Assembly: GCA_009192285.1 (NCBI GenBank)
Contig: WBVU01000005.1
Span: 1,816,731 to 1,880,730, forward strand
Length of the DNA: 64,000 bases
Direction: 5' to 3'
Source: Morchella semilibera
Taxonomy: Eukaryota > Ascomycota > Pezizomycetes > Pezizales > Morchellaceae
Shown one piece after another: positions 1 through 11,628 of this stretch (position 1 is its first letter; every line of letters begins with the position of its first letter). The translations under genes were made by a program, and so were the position numbers. A model generated the notes under the pieces. The model saw only the letters and a list, made by a program, of their open reading frames with translations, was not told where the DNA came from and made no database searches.

Positions 1-1597
1 TTAGTGATATCTGGACCAAACATCATACCAACACCACGTTTGCTGGGTCCACGGCCAGGCATCGTCTGCGGGTCAGTCCAAAGCATTTCCATCATCCTAA
101 ACGTTACCATGGATTAGTAATCAGTATCAGTGAAATTAATCTCAGGAAATCTTACAATCCATCTTGACCAGGCTGTTTTCTTGCATGCCTGTTCAACTTT
201 CGGATATCATCCAAGTTGACCTTATCATCTGAAAATAATCCACCATGGAGCACCAAAAACTTTCCTCCGATAAGAGTCGCTAACGGTAAAGCACTAAACG
301 ACTCGGAAAAAAGCTTGAAGAGGCGTTCGTTATACTTAGCCTTACATTCGCCTTCAAAACCGTAAACCCTGTTCATATCATCTGTTTCGTGATTCCCACG
401 GTTAATGAAGAAATTATTTGGGTAAAGCCACTTGTACGAAAACAGGAGGAAGGCAATCTCAGTAGACCAAGAACCGCGGTCAACAAAGTCACCATTGAAG
501 AGGTATGCATGTTCTTCCGACGGATAACCATTGCGGTTAAAGATCTCAAGGAGATCAAAGTATTGACCTTTTTGTAATTAGCAAGACAGTAATTTCTACT
601 CGATGGGGAATATGATTACCATGTGTATCACCACAAACAGTCATCTTCTTTCCCTCCACTATGCTAACCTCTGGCATTGTCGGCTCGGCATAAAAGATCT
701 CTTTTGCTTTTATAACAATTTGATAGGCGTATTTCTTATGTATTTTCTTTCCGTTCTTGAACCTTTCAATCATGTCGGTGATGAACTCCTTGGTCATCTC
801 CTTTTCTAGACGTACGCCGTCATATTCGGGTTCAACAGCTGTATTGAATTATTAGTTATGTGGGGACTATGGCATGCCTATGTCCTGTGTTGGAACCTAC
901 TCATAGTGTCTAAATTCAGGCCTTCAGCGGCGGAAGGTGGATCGCCCTGTTCGATAGCTTTAAGAAAGTCCAACTTCTTGACGATTTTTTCGCATTCCTG
1001 CATCTTAAGTTTTGCGTCCTTGTCGTTCGGTGCTGAATGACGCCACCCGATCACCAATCAGTTTTTTCCCTTTCAACTCAATCTACTATCAGAATAATCC
1101 CGCACCTTTTCTGCAGACCGTTTTGAAGTCCTTCAAAGCCTCTTTATTTTTAACGATGGCCATTAATGAGAGTGCTCGGCGATAATAAGCCTTGACATAT
1201 CCTGGATCCAGCTCTATCGCCTTGGAAGCATCGGCAATCGCAAAACCGTAGGCTTCCATTTTGATGTGGGCCTGTACATCATGTAATATTGACATCAGAT
1301 AATCTGAGCAGCTTGTTTCATGTTATAATCACACGGAATTTGGGGAACGAACATGAGCTCGATTTGAGTATAATACGACATTACTCGGATCAAGTTCGAT
1401 GGCTTCTGTGTAGCGTTCGACTGCGGTCTATATGTTTCATTTCATGTCAACATAACCCCCCTCACTGGTTTATGAGATAGGACTTCGCTGGAGTATCAAA
1501 ACCGGAACAGGATGATATATACCGCCCAGTCTTTCTTCGCAATCGCTGCGTTTCCTTGGTTTTTTAGGTCAAGGGCCTGTTCTGCTGGGGTTGCCAT
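1..1597 (-). CDS. PPT1: Serine/threonine protein phosphatase 5 (TPR-PP5), C-terminus off the left edge
   Basis: This encodes the PPP-family phosphatase with an N-terminal TPR domain that binds Hsp90 and restrains the catalytic domain. I read exons 1523-1597, 1353-1427, 1106-1271, 901-1032, 620-838, 156-567 and <1-96. The start [16 protein letters not shown] fits the first TPR helix. TPR signatures follow ([32 protein letters not shown]). The catalytic domain shows all the metal-site motifs: GDTHG (split by an intron), GDFVDRG and GNHE. The final visible exon gives [18 protein letters not shown], followed by MMFGPD. The order TPR then PPP catalytic domain identifies PP5 and excludes PP1, PP2A and calcineurin. 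The last part of the catalytic domain lies beyond base 1. Splice donors are mostly consensus; GTTCGT at 1352 is weak. Function is from the family, structure from sequence. Confidence 0.95.
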
Positions 1598-4545
1598 AGT
1601 TTTGTCTTCGGCCGGTGAAAGAAGCGACCGGAAGGATGAGAGAAGGGGGATATAAGAGGTAGCCACGGCCGATAATTTTTAGTTGATACAAGAAAGTTTG
1701 AAGTCACGATGCCAATGTGGGGAATGATTTGGGGTTGAGAAGGATTAGCCTCTTGCGTAGCAAGGATGGTAGCCTTGCCACGTGATCTCTGCATGCTCCG
1801 GCATTTCCCGTGGCGACTAACTGCACTGTGCTCTGAAGCCCCGAAACAGCTTTATTGGAACATAAGTACATGCAGGCAAATAAGCAATTCTTTGGAGTAT
1901 AGCGGTGCTATGGAATCTGGCTCCAAGACATCTTGTATGAGCGGCCACTGGGATGAGTTAATATGGTATCAAGAAAACATCGAACTACATACTTAGATGC
2001 TACTGGTACCGGTTCGATTGTGCGTGATATATGTTAGCTGATAATTTTGGTAACTCCTTTCCCAGTATCGGACTCAGACTGTAAGGCTTAAGGAGCTCAG
2101 GGTTAGGGGTATGGTGGATTATACTTGATACTAGACGCTACATAATTATAAAGGAAGGTTATAATTCATATTGATCTATCTCAGGATCGAGCCTCCTTTG
2201 GCAAGGGCCGGGTGAAATAAGATACTCACAATGAAAATGAGTCAAAGAAACAAACCACTCTACTCCAGTAATGATTCAGTAAATAATTAATTAATTATGT
2301 ATACCCATCAAAGGCTTAGGGGCCGGGGGTTACATGTATTACGGATAAAGTTTCCAGCTATCATCAATTTCAAGAATATGCATACACACTAAAACTGGGG
2401 CTGTAGTGCGTATAACAGAGCTTAGAAAGAGCGTTAGTTTTTTGATCGATTCAAAGTAAGGTTTACTCGCGTTATAGTTGTGATATATGTAAGTACATGT
2501 AGCTGCATGTAGTATTTTTTTTTATGCCCTGGGGTTTCATATGGCGCCCAGAGCCTAAAACCTACACCCCGCTCCAAACCCCTAAGGCCCTCCACAACAT
2601 AAAGACTTAAAACAAAAACCATACTCTCACAAAGGCAATCTAGGCCTAGGTGAATATAGTTCTGTTTCTCTAAAAATATGTGTTGCCGTTGAGGAGTAGG
2701 CTACATGTACATGTAGTTTATGGGTTTTATTACCGCCAAGAAAATTTCACTTGAGGTGTGGACTGGTGGTAAGTATTAATCAGGCCCGATTAGGCTTAGT
2801 CTTACCTAAACCAATCCTCAGTCGAATTTAGAGCGCCAAGGTAACACTATCTACTAACATATCGCATTTTTAGTGACTACATGTACAGTTCAGAGATATT
2901 AAAATTGAACACTGAAGCTTTATTTGGGCAAGTACGTATCTAGTACATGTTACTAGGGATCCACCTCGCGACCGCGAGTTGTGTAAGTTTTGACCCTCGA
3001 GCAGGTACATACATGTATACATGTACTCTGGTTATCCCCCCTCCGCTCCCCCAATCCCATTCCTGCCAGTTAGACATTTCATTGCCCTGAAATTAATGAT
3101 GTAAACAAAGAAGAAAAAAACCTTTCATTGCCTTTGATGCATTGCCAAGGAGATCTTTCCACAAATGGGGGGCTCATAAACTACAATGACACAAAGAAAA
3201 GTATCGTGGCCTAGTGGTAATACACTGTATGGCCTTTAATTAATATTTTTATTAAGTATTTAAAAATGGGGTTTTGACATATAGTATCAATTCTATCTTA
3301 ATATAGTTCCGGTCTATGTACTTAGACCTAGTCCTAGCCAGGACGGTTGTAGGGTGGGTTAGGGTTGATCTGCAGAGTGGATTTAATACTGTTGTGGAAT
3401 ATATCTCTAGTAGTCTCGTGCCCATCCCCTATTTTGGTGTGGTTGGAGATGTAGTATTTTTTTAACCTTCCGGTATTGCACACCACAATAAAAAAAATAC
3501 CGATTGGGTCTGGGAACGAGACTATATCTCTAGCACATCTTAGTTCTCCTTTGCTATATGTCTGCGGTGTTAAACCTATGGAGCGGTAAATTGTCAATTA
3601 TCAACGGTAGTACATACAAGCACATATATAGTTACGCCATACTACATTAGTACATACTCAATCATTTCCCATGGACTACCAACCAAATACTTACATGTAC
3701 TTACTAGAATTTCCGACCTTTTTATTAATGAATACATGTAGGCGCATGATACAAATATATTGGCATTATATGGCCCAAGGAGTCTGTGCTTTTATCATAA
3801 AAATTGGTATTATAAGGTATAAATTCCGATATTATTTTCACCTGCGGTAAAATTGCTTTTGACATATGTATTTACCGCCCCATATGAACCCGCCGCTATT
3901 GACCAAAAATCCCCGAAAACAAACCCTAGCCCGCCTCAGAGCCGTCCCCGCTTATGACCAGGTCTAAGTAGTCGGAACCGTACTAAGAAAGGCTAGTTTA
4001 CACGTTTGACTCAAGGAGATTACTCGTAGAACCCCGAGTGTATTCTGGGACATTCACGTGGCCTGGCTAACATCACTATACTACTAGGCAATGAGGTTAG
4101 ACAAAAGGGAGGATCAAGGGTAGATGTATTCAGATAAGGTTGCGTTCAGTACAGCCAGGTTAGTGTCGAGGAGAAACTCAAAATGAATAACATTACTCAG
4201 AGAGGGAAGTAAGTAGTTGTCTCTTGGGCCATCGATAGTTACTCTGAGGTGACTCAGACGCCCCTTGAGCTCAAGCACGGCTACGATAATACTGATACAA
4301 TCCGCTTTCTATGTACAGTCGTACCCCCCGGCCTCGGACGCCCCAACTACACTGCCCATTATACTATACGCAAGCCTCGCCACATAGAGAGTTTCATTCA
4401 CTTCAAGAAGCTTGGAAAGTAGATACATGAAAGTAAAAGCCACGATAATTAGGATAGCGAAACCCTTAGGGCCTATATCAATTACAGCTCCTTATCAATT
4501 CCTCAAAAGAAATCAATATAAGGGGGTGAAATGATACAAATTGCG
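1598..4545. other. AT-rich intergenic region, no recognisable gene
   Basis: No open frame here has family features or splice-compatible coding structure; the longest frames use non-ATG starts. The stretch is AT-rich and holds a cluster of TACATGTA palindromes (2494-3740). It also has two TTAGGG-type words, GGGTTAGGGG at 2100-2109 and GGGTTAGGGTT at 3356-3366. It presumably contains the PPT1 promoter on the left and the 3' end of the next minus-strand gene on the right. Confidence 0.6.
2494..3740. repeat. Cluster of eight TACATGTA palindromes
   Basis: Exact octamers begin at 2494, 2702, 2708, 2878, 3010, 3018, 3692 and 3733; the 2702/2708 pair overlaps. About one copy would be expected in the whole 64 kb, so eight in 1.25 kb is far above chance. 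Other groups start at 17015/17035/17047, 19708/19761/19868/20002/20016 and 47461/47467/47579. No function is known to me. Confidence 0.85.
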
Positions 4546-5830
4546 TCATCGTGGGGCGGTCGCTGGGAAAACCCTCCTCCCGACATAACCATAGGCCCCA
4601 ATGAATTCGATATCTATGTTGTCGTCCATGTGAGCCGCAAAGAACTTTGCCAGAATGAACCTCCCAGAACTACTCCCATTAGCTTAATCCTTTCCCGAGC
4701 GTGCAGTGTAGATATCTGAAACATACATAGCGGGCTCAAAGTTGATGACGCAATTGTTCTTATTGTCACGGTTGTAAAACGTTGCGTGTGGTTCAAGGAG
4801 TGGTATCTGTGCAGCAATTCCTGCAGCATCTGGGGTTGCTTCGATTCTTGACGGACCCACATCCGTATCTCTTAGATTACTTGCAGTGCGAGCTCTATAG
4901 AGTAGTCCGGGTGTTGTTGAAGACTCTATCAAAGGCTGGGATTCACGACCTTCCTGAACTATATCGCAAGGGTCTGTTTGAGATGGTCTAGCAACCCGAT
5001 GGTCCCCAATCTCATCCTCACTATCGTCTTCATCATGATAATCCTCGTACCGGATCGAATAATTGGTACGGGTGAGCAAGTTATTGTCGTCCATGGTCAC
5101 AAAAATCATGCCTTCGCGAACACTATCGCTGAGAATTAACAACAATAGGTTCAGCAAGATGATTGCCCCGTAATCCCTGAGGGAGCACAACTTACGGGGA
5201 AGTGTAGCCTGACGAGGGTGCTCTGATCTCCAGCTTCTGAAGGGTGAAGCATTTCTTGTTGACATGCTGGAGGATCATGTTACACCGTGAGTTTTTCGTG
5301 CAGTAAACTGATACGTTACACATTAGTTATTCTACAATCCCCTACTAATATCTTTATGGTATCGAACCAGTGCCATCATTACGTAAAGCATTCTCTGGAT
5401 AGTACCCTGCACTTGGATGGTTGTTATCATATCGATCGGCGTCGTAACTACCTCCATCGCAGGAGAGCAATTCCAAGGGAACCTGAGTCATCTCGACCTG
5501 GCCTTCTTCTTCTTCTTCAACTCGACGGCGCTTGTTTCTGGAACTGTATTGACCTAAATCTAGCGACTGCGGCTGCTGTAGCTGATTGGTTATGCGCCGC
5601 CTCCGACGTTCATGCTCGCCCCTTAAATTGTAGAGGGCAGACGACGAGTGCTGGAATCGCCCCAAGCGTGGAGGGAAACGGTTTGAAGGTCTCACCAAAT
5701 TGGCCCCAGAGCGAACGCTCGCATTTGGTAGAGAGGATGAGTTGCTAGGACTTTGTGATGAGTTTTCCTAGGCGTTAAAGCCGCGTTTAGTAAGGATCCA
5801 CACTCAGGAGATCGGGGATTTTCCTACCAT
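4546..5830 (-). CDS. Conserved-looking fungal protein of unknown function, 342 aa
   Basis: I could not name this protein. The model has five exons: 5828-5830 (ATG alone), 5383-5767, 5196-5307, 4727-5128 and 4546-4672, totalling 1029 nt in frame. Intron 1 starts GTAGGA directly after the ATG and carries a TTACTAAAC branch site; intron 2 carries AATAACTAATG. The N-terminal 130 residues are polar and probably disordered, with an RRRRR run, KRRR (a possible nuclear localisation signal) and an EEEEE run. A folded-looking core follows (residues CTKNSRCNMILQHVNKKC through SGYTSP and REGMIFVTMD). Next comes an acidic linker (DYHDEDDSEDE), then a C-terminal segment ending GAYGYVGRRVFPATAPR. The core and C-terminus resemble two halves of a beta-sandwich separated by a linker, but this is inference. 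The gene is divergent from AOS1. The last intron (donor 4726, acceptor after 4673) is the least certain part. Confidence 0.7.
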
Positions 5831-6405
5831 CACAAACTGGGAGGTCCAAGCTTACAGGGTAATTGGGGTGTTTGGCGAAGAGTTTTCGGCTTTTGGACGA
5901 GCCTCGGTTTTAAGTACCGATGAGCAAAGAAAGGATGACAGTTAGGATCTTATCCAAACGACTAACTTTAAAAGACTCGATAAGGTGGCTGGGTTGAGAC
6001 GAATGATTTAGAGCTGTGAAGGTTTCAAGTGGGCACTCATCCAGGAAGGGTGATCACTGGGCCACTATTTTAGGTGCATCGTCACTTCTACACCTCTCAT
6101 GAGCTCTGATTGGTGTATTTGCAATGACAAACCAACCCACGATGCACGCCAGGGACATATCTCTCATACTGGGAAACTCACGAGGTAACTTTCGACAATG
6201 ACCTCCTGGTACCGTGATACTGTTACACATAGTTTTTCTGCGTTGTAACTTGTGCATGCATTTGTTATCCTTATCTTATCGTAGTTAACCAGATCTAATC
6301 TCTACGGTTACCCTACAGGGCTGAACGAATTTGAACTTCTATAACGCGCTCTACGCGATTCCACCACCAGCACTCAACACGGTAAAACCTCATCCAGTTC
6401 ACATC
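5831..6405. promoter_or_regulatory. Divergent promoter region, unnamed gene / AOS1
   Basis: This 575-bp stretch lies between the start codons of the minus-strand unnamed gene and plus-strand AOS1, so it must hold both promoters. I see no clear TATA box and no conserved motif that I can assign. Confidence 0.5.
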
Positions 6406-7957
6406 ATGGTTTCCTCAGCTTTAGAAGAAGATGTCCCCATACTAGATATGGAAGACCCAGCTTCAGCGACGGTTGCTGTCATCGCAGAAGCTCAAACAAT
6501 CTCAGCTGGTAAGAGAACATCAAATACTTTGCCCTTCACACCTGCGTTTCTGACTTTGCTGTAGATGAGGTAGCTCTATATGATCGTCAGATTCGACTCT
6601 GGGGTATGGAGGCGCAAGCACGGTAAGGCTTATCAATGTTCATGGAGCCAAAAGTACCTACACTCGTCACATAATCGATAATCTTACGCTAGACAGAATG
6701 CGCAATGCTCACATCCTTCTCATTACCATTCGGTCACTCGCAAACGAAGTTGCAAAAAATCTCGTTCTGGCTGGGATTGGCTCACTTACGGTCCTTGATC
6801 CGGAACCTGTTCATGAGGACGATCTCGGTGCACAATTCTTCGTTGGAGAAGAACATATCGGCATGAATGTATGTTTGCGAAACTATACCTTTGGGTTTCT
6901 GGCGATTTGGCTAACAACCCTTCTTTCTAGAGAGCCGAAGCAGCTGCGCCAGCTATACAACGTTTAAACCCTCGTGTATCAGTACATGTAGACACATCCA
7001 AACTTGAAACGAAAGACTTCAATTATTTTAAGCAGTTTGACATTGTCATCGCAACTGAATTGGACATAGATAGCTTGGTACGTGCAGAATTTGGGAGTTT
7101 CTTTATCCCTGCTGACTTATTTAGCTCGCAATCAACTTCTCAACACGACAATGTGGACGCCCTTTTTACGCGGCAGCAACGTATGGTTTATACGGCTACA
7201 TTTTCGCCGATCTAATAAAACACTCTTTTGTCATGTATTTCCTTCCACCCGCTATTGCCCAATTTTCAACCCATCACTAACTTATCTCCCAGTGAACGTG
7301 AGAAGTCGAACATGAAGACAGATCTAAAAAAGGAATCTGCAACACGCACGGTCGTTGGAGTCACTGAAAAAAAGGAGGGCGAGAAGACCATTGAGTTTGT
7401 AACAAAGGAAGAAGTTTACACGCCCCTCGCGCAAGTGCTCAATTGTGAAATCGATAAGACCTGGAAGATAAGAAAGCGGAAAACTGTCCCGGCAGTCTTA
7501 CCAGGCGTGAGTGGTTAGTTGCCGACAGCGGACGTATTTACATTATGGGCTTTTTACTGATTGGTACTAGCTATATGGGCATTTCAACGGCAACACGGAC
7601 GTCTCCCAGAGTGTACAAAGAGCGATTTTGCCGAGTTTACTAAGCTTCTGACAGAAGCTAATCGCCAACTCAATCTACCTGAGGAACTTGTCCAATCCTC
7701 CTTCATTAGGTAATGGACAGAAATCCTTTTCTCTTCTTCAGTAAAAGGTTCAGCTCATTAACGACTTTTTTAGCTCCTTTGTCGAGAATGCCACTTCCGA
7801 GTTGGCACCGGTTGCTGCAATCCTTGGTGGCACCTTAGCCCAAGATGTAATCAATGTTCTTGGGAAACGAGAACAACCTTTACAAAATCTTTTAGTTTTT
7901 GATGGGACTACTAGCGTTGGCCCAATATTTGCTCTACATCCCCAGGACGAGGACTAA
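6406..7957 (+). CDS. AOS1: SUMO-activating enzyme E1 subunit Aos1 (SAE1)
   Basis: Aos1 pairs with Uba2 to activate SUMO with ATP, the first step of nuclear sumoylation. There are eight exons: 6406-6508, 6565-6622, 6697-6868, 6931-7077, 7125-7234, 7293-7513, 7571-7709 and 7774-7957. They total 1134 nt, 377 residues, normal for the family. Diagnostic features are YDRQIRLWGMEAQ at the start of the adenylation fold, a helix-loop ending in AKNLVLAGIGSLTVLD, then LGAQFFV and QCGRPFYAA. The C-terminal part has AAILGGTLAQDVINVLG and NLLVFDG. As expected for the Aos1 half there is no catalytic cysteine domain. Exon 6 uses a GTTAGT donor at 7514, chosen because the upstream GTGAGT gives the wrong frame. 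The ATG at 6406 is the only sensible start; an upstream in-frame stretch lacks ATG. Exon 4 contains the only coding copy of TACATGTA (6983). Confidence 0.95.
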
Positions 7958-9680
7958 TAATCTTTTTTCAATTCCAACATGTCACACCAAGCGTAGTAGA
8001 TTTTGCAAAATTCATTGGTGGGATTATCCGCTTTTCATTTTTTTTTTTTTGGTAACTGCGGATACCAAATGTTGACTCAATATTTCTTTTTGGCAGATTA
8101 TTTTATTACTTGTATTATTATCTAGTGTTTGGACTTGGTGATTTGGAGTTTGAATTACTTGTAGGACAAATTTTTTAGTCATCATCAAAGAGCCTAAGTA
8201 TACCTATAGCTTCATACTACTATTATTGTGTCGTGATATTAACACGAGGTACTACGCGGTCTTTACCGTAGCTATGGGAAGGCAATACCTTTGGGCTGGG
8301 CCCGCAAGATCCAAAATGTCTCATTTATATCAACACGGATCAAATGTATATGCACTGGAGATCAGACCCATATCCCAAGTCTGACCCAAGTAAAGCTGAA
8401 GCAGGTGTACTCTAAGTCAACTAACCACGTTCCCAGACCACCAGCCACCTGAAGCTTCGTATCCGGCGTTTATGCACCGCACGTTAATATCAAGTTACAT
8501 AAACATCCATTGGATCACTACTCCGCACTGTATATATGGAGATTACTCCTAAATTAAAAGGGAGCTGCAGAGCCCCTTTCTAATAAGCGGTCTCTACGGT
8601 GGATGTGCAGAACACACTAAAATAACTCCTGCCCAGGTGGGTGGATCATAGAAGAGGATGTGGTCCTCCCATTACAAAAGCGCGAAAGCCCCATGGATGT
8701 CCATCCCGGGACTAATACGTCTTTTGGTGTCCCCCCCCCCCCCCCCTTCCCTGACTAAGGGTGAAGGCCAGCAGTGTCGGCAAAACCCCCGACCAGGGCT
8801 ACAATCCAACCCCCAAAAAACCCCCACTGCAGCCCGGTTCGATGTCTTTGGCTATGCAGCTAGCTAGGCGGACATACATGTAGCTTCAGTCTGGGAGCTT
8901 GCAATATTTTGTGGGCATGAAGAACTAGCACAGAAGTCTCCCTCGCTATATGGGCGCGGACTCAGAGCGGAATCATATATATCCTCCCTCCCCTATAGGG
9001 AATTATTGCTACAAGAATCAGGGTTAGGTTTTGTGGGACATTTACAAATTGTGAAATACCAAACCTATATAAGGATACTAATAGAAAACGCTCAACCTTA
9101 CACAAGGATATCCTTATAGGGAAATGCCCTCGAATCACCATATAAAAATTGACGGTATAGGGCATTTATATCCTTAAGGGAGGGCATCCTCATACTAGCA
9201 GCGAGAGGTTGCAGTAAACTACATGCAGCTACACATATATACATACCCGGAGAACTACCAGAGCAATATTGGTCTGGCGAAGCAGGATCCCTAAGCATTC
9301 TATACGAACAAATTACAAGCTCCACATTACCCAGACCTGGTCAGAAACCCACGGCAATATAACTCGTCCGTGGAGTCAATGGCCTATTCATTCATAGTGG
9401 GTCAATGATCGATATTACCATAAATATTCCCGCCTCAAACGACGGGCATGAAAACCCGTCTGGATAAAAAAAATACAAAATTTACCCTCCTCTTTCTTCA
9501 AGCCTCTGATGACCGGCATCTGTGCAGCTTTACAGACCCTGGGCTCCAGCAGCAGCAGGCAATCGGGCAAGAGCTACACTGCAAAAGAAATCACCCCCCC
9601 GTAAAACAACTATATATATTCTTATCTGTTTATGTTGTTTGTCTGTTTTATCTACACGGGACAAAAGTCGGCCCCAAACC
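7958..9680. other. Convergent intergenic region between AOS1 and RIT1
   Basis: Both neighbours end here, so it holds two 3' UTRs plus spacer. It contains one TACATGTA (8875), a long C run near 8730-8746, and related short words (CCCTATAGGGAA near 8990, CTTATAGGGAAA near 9113, GGTATAGGGCAT near 9153) that look like decayed local duplications. I see no gene. Confidence 0.5.
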
Positions 9681-11628
9681 TCAAGCCGGCCTCTCCATCA
9701 AAAACGAATTCACCACATTCAGCGCCCCCCTCGCCGGATTCGCCGATGGCCTCGACGCCGCGATCCACGCCAGTCTCCGGCGTATATATGCCTTATCCAC
9801 CACACGCGCCCTCTCCTCGCCCGCCATCTTCCTAAACCCCCCTATCCACATATATACACAATCAGCAATGCACCCCCCCCCCCAAAGCCGGTGATCATGA
9901 ATATCCCTTACCTTCATCATCGTAGAACAGACACAACAACACCAGCGCCACGACAGGCGCAACCTCATCCCCACTCTCACATACGACGACCACCTTCCTG
10001 CCGGGACCCACGCCCCCGCCAGCCTCCACCGCACTCACCACGTCCGAAAGCCCCGCCCGAAGAGCCTTGATGCCCTTCTTCCCCGCCGGAACGGGGAACG
10101 GCACTACCGTGCAGCCAGCCTCCGCGACATGGTCTAGCGGCGCAGTCGCGCAGCAGTTCACCACAACGTCATATAAACCGCCGCTGCCTACCGCGCCGAC
10201 ATACACCCCCTCTGTCGGCCTCACCAGCGTGCACCCGCCCTGCTGTGCCGCGTCCTCCCCGGCCCCGGCCCTAGGGTCCCCGAAAATGGCCCCCGCGAGC
10301 TCCGCAAGCTCGTCATCGTCCCGCGCTGCCAGTAGCTTCTCGTGGTGTCTCCAGAAGAGGGCCGGCGTCAGGCCGGACTCCTAATATCACATCGCGAAGG
10401 GTTAGATATGGAGTGGGAGGGGTAATGATCGTGGGGAGGGGTCATACCTGTGCCCAGCCCTCGTGGTCGTCGCCGGCACCCTGGATGTACTCACCCTCGA
10501 TGCCTGCGCCCTTGACCATGCGGGATGCGGTGACCAGCACGAGGGGCGTGAACTCGGTGAACGACGGCGGGATCTCGGGGAGCGGAGAGGCGGGGGTGAG
10601 CCAGAGGGGACGGAGGGGCTTTCGGAGGCGCCGGACGGGGGACAGGTCGAGACCTAGTGCCTATATATATTAGGGGTTATTATGACTATGACTACTACTG
10701 AGGAGGGGTAATGATCGATTGGCAGGTTTTTTTTGATAGGCTACGTACGAGGAAGTTGGCCACGAAGCCGGGGAGCTTCTGCGTGATGCTGTTTGCCTCG
10801 GCGGCGGAGACGGCCTGCGGGGGTGTTTGGAGGGCGAGGGGCAGATTGGGGAATGCGATGGCGTTCATGACGGCGATCCAGATGGGAATTGTTTTGGAGA
10901 GGGAGTCGGGGAACCTTTTTTTTTTTTAATTTAATTAAAAACCATTTGTATACTTAGCTATAAGTTCAATCTACATATAATAGTGATAATGATATAGCAA
11001 TAGCAATATATAGCAATAGCATATATAGCAATAGCATATATAGCAATAACATATATAGTGGGATATATATATCCCATTCCGGAAGAGAATCAAGGAGGAG
11101 GGGTTTTCTATATCAAACCTTTTCCCTCTCCTAGTCGAGTCCACGATGATCGCCCTAACGGACAAAGCACCCTCTCTAACTTTAGCACACATTCACTCTC
11201 TCTACACCTTATATATCTCTTATATGATCTATCTACCGCACAGCACAGCACAGCACTCACCCACGCCCGCCCTCCTCCGCCACAACCTCCAACAGGCCCA
11301 AGTTCAGCCTTCTCAGCGAAAACATCCACTCACCCGCATGCCCGTCTGTACTTTTAAAGTACACGCCGCCCTGGCGCCTCTGCGGGTCGACATACCAGTC
11401 GCCCGCACGTGCGTTCGTGAGCACGGGAAGGTCGTACGCCACACGCACACGCTCCACAAATGCGGCGTCGTGCGCAATGCTGTGGAGACGGTTGCGCAGG
11501 CTGCGTGAGGAGCGGCGGAGAGTATTGGTTATGGCGCCAAAGGAGGAGGAGGGCGTCAGGACCCCTGAGTCCTCGGCGGAGGGGACGAAGGGGGTGAAGG
11601 TGAAGGTGATGTCATTGTCGCTATCCAT
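9681..11628 (-). CDS. RIT1: tRNA A64-2'-O-ribosylphosphate transferase (Rit1)
   Basis: Rit1 adds a 2'-O-ribosyl phosphate to A64 of initiator tRNA-Met, which keeps it out of elongation. There are six exons: 11261-11628, 11119-11154, 10749-10914, 10448-10660, 9912-10380 and 9681-9841. They total 1413 nt, 470 residues, against about 513 in yeast. Family blocks are RAGDWYV, VYFKSTDGHAGEWMFSLRRL, IIVDSTRRGKR (in the 36-nt exon 2), FPDSLSKTIPIW, EYIQGAGDDHEGWA, and the C-terminal RRRLAWIAASRPSANPARGA with VNSFLM. The start MDSDNDITFTFTPF follows in-frame upstream sequence that is low complexity, so the internal ATG at 11628 is preferred. Intron 2 has a poor donor (GTTTGA) and an A-rich acceptor and carries a small tandem repeat. 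Exons 4-6 are markedly GC-rich compared with the flanking DNA. Confidence 0.92.
10991..11057. repeat. Short tandem repeat in RIT1 intron 2
   Basis: Units of about 16 bp based on ATATAGCAATAGC are repeated about four times with small changes. The repeat lies between RIT1 exons 2 and 3 and is AT-rich. Confidence 0.8.

Noticed and set aside
3195-3235. tRNA-like segment (TGGCCTAGTGGTAATAC)
   Set aside because: It resembles an A box, but there is no anticodon arm, B box or acceptor stem downstream.
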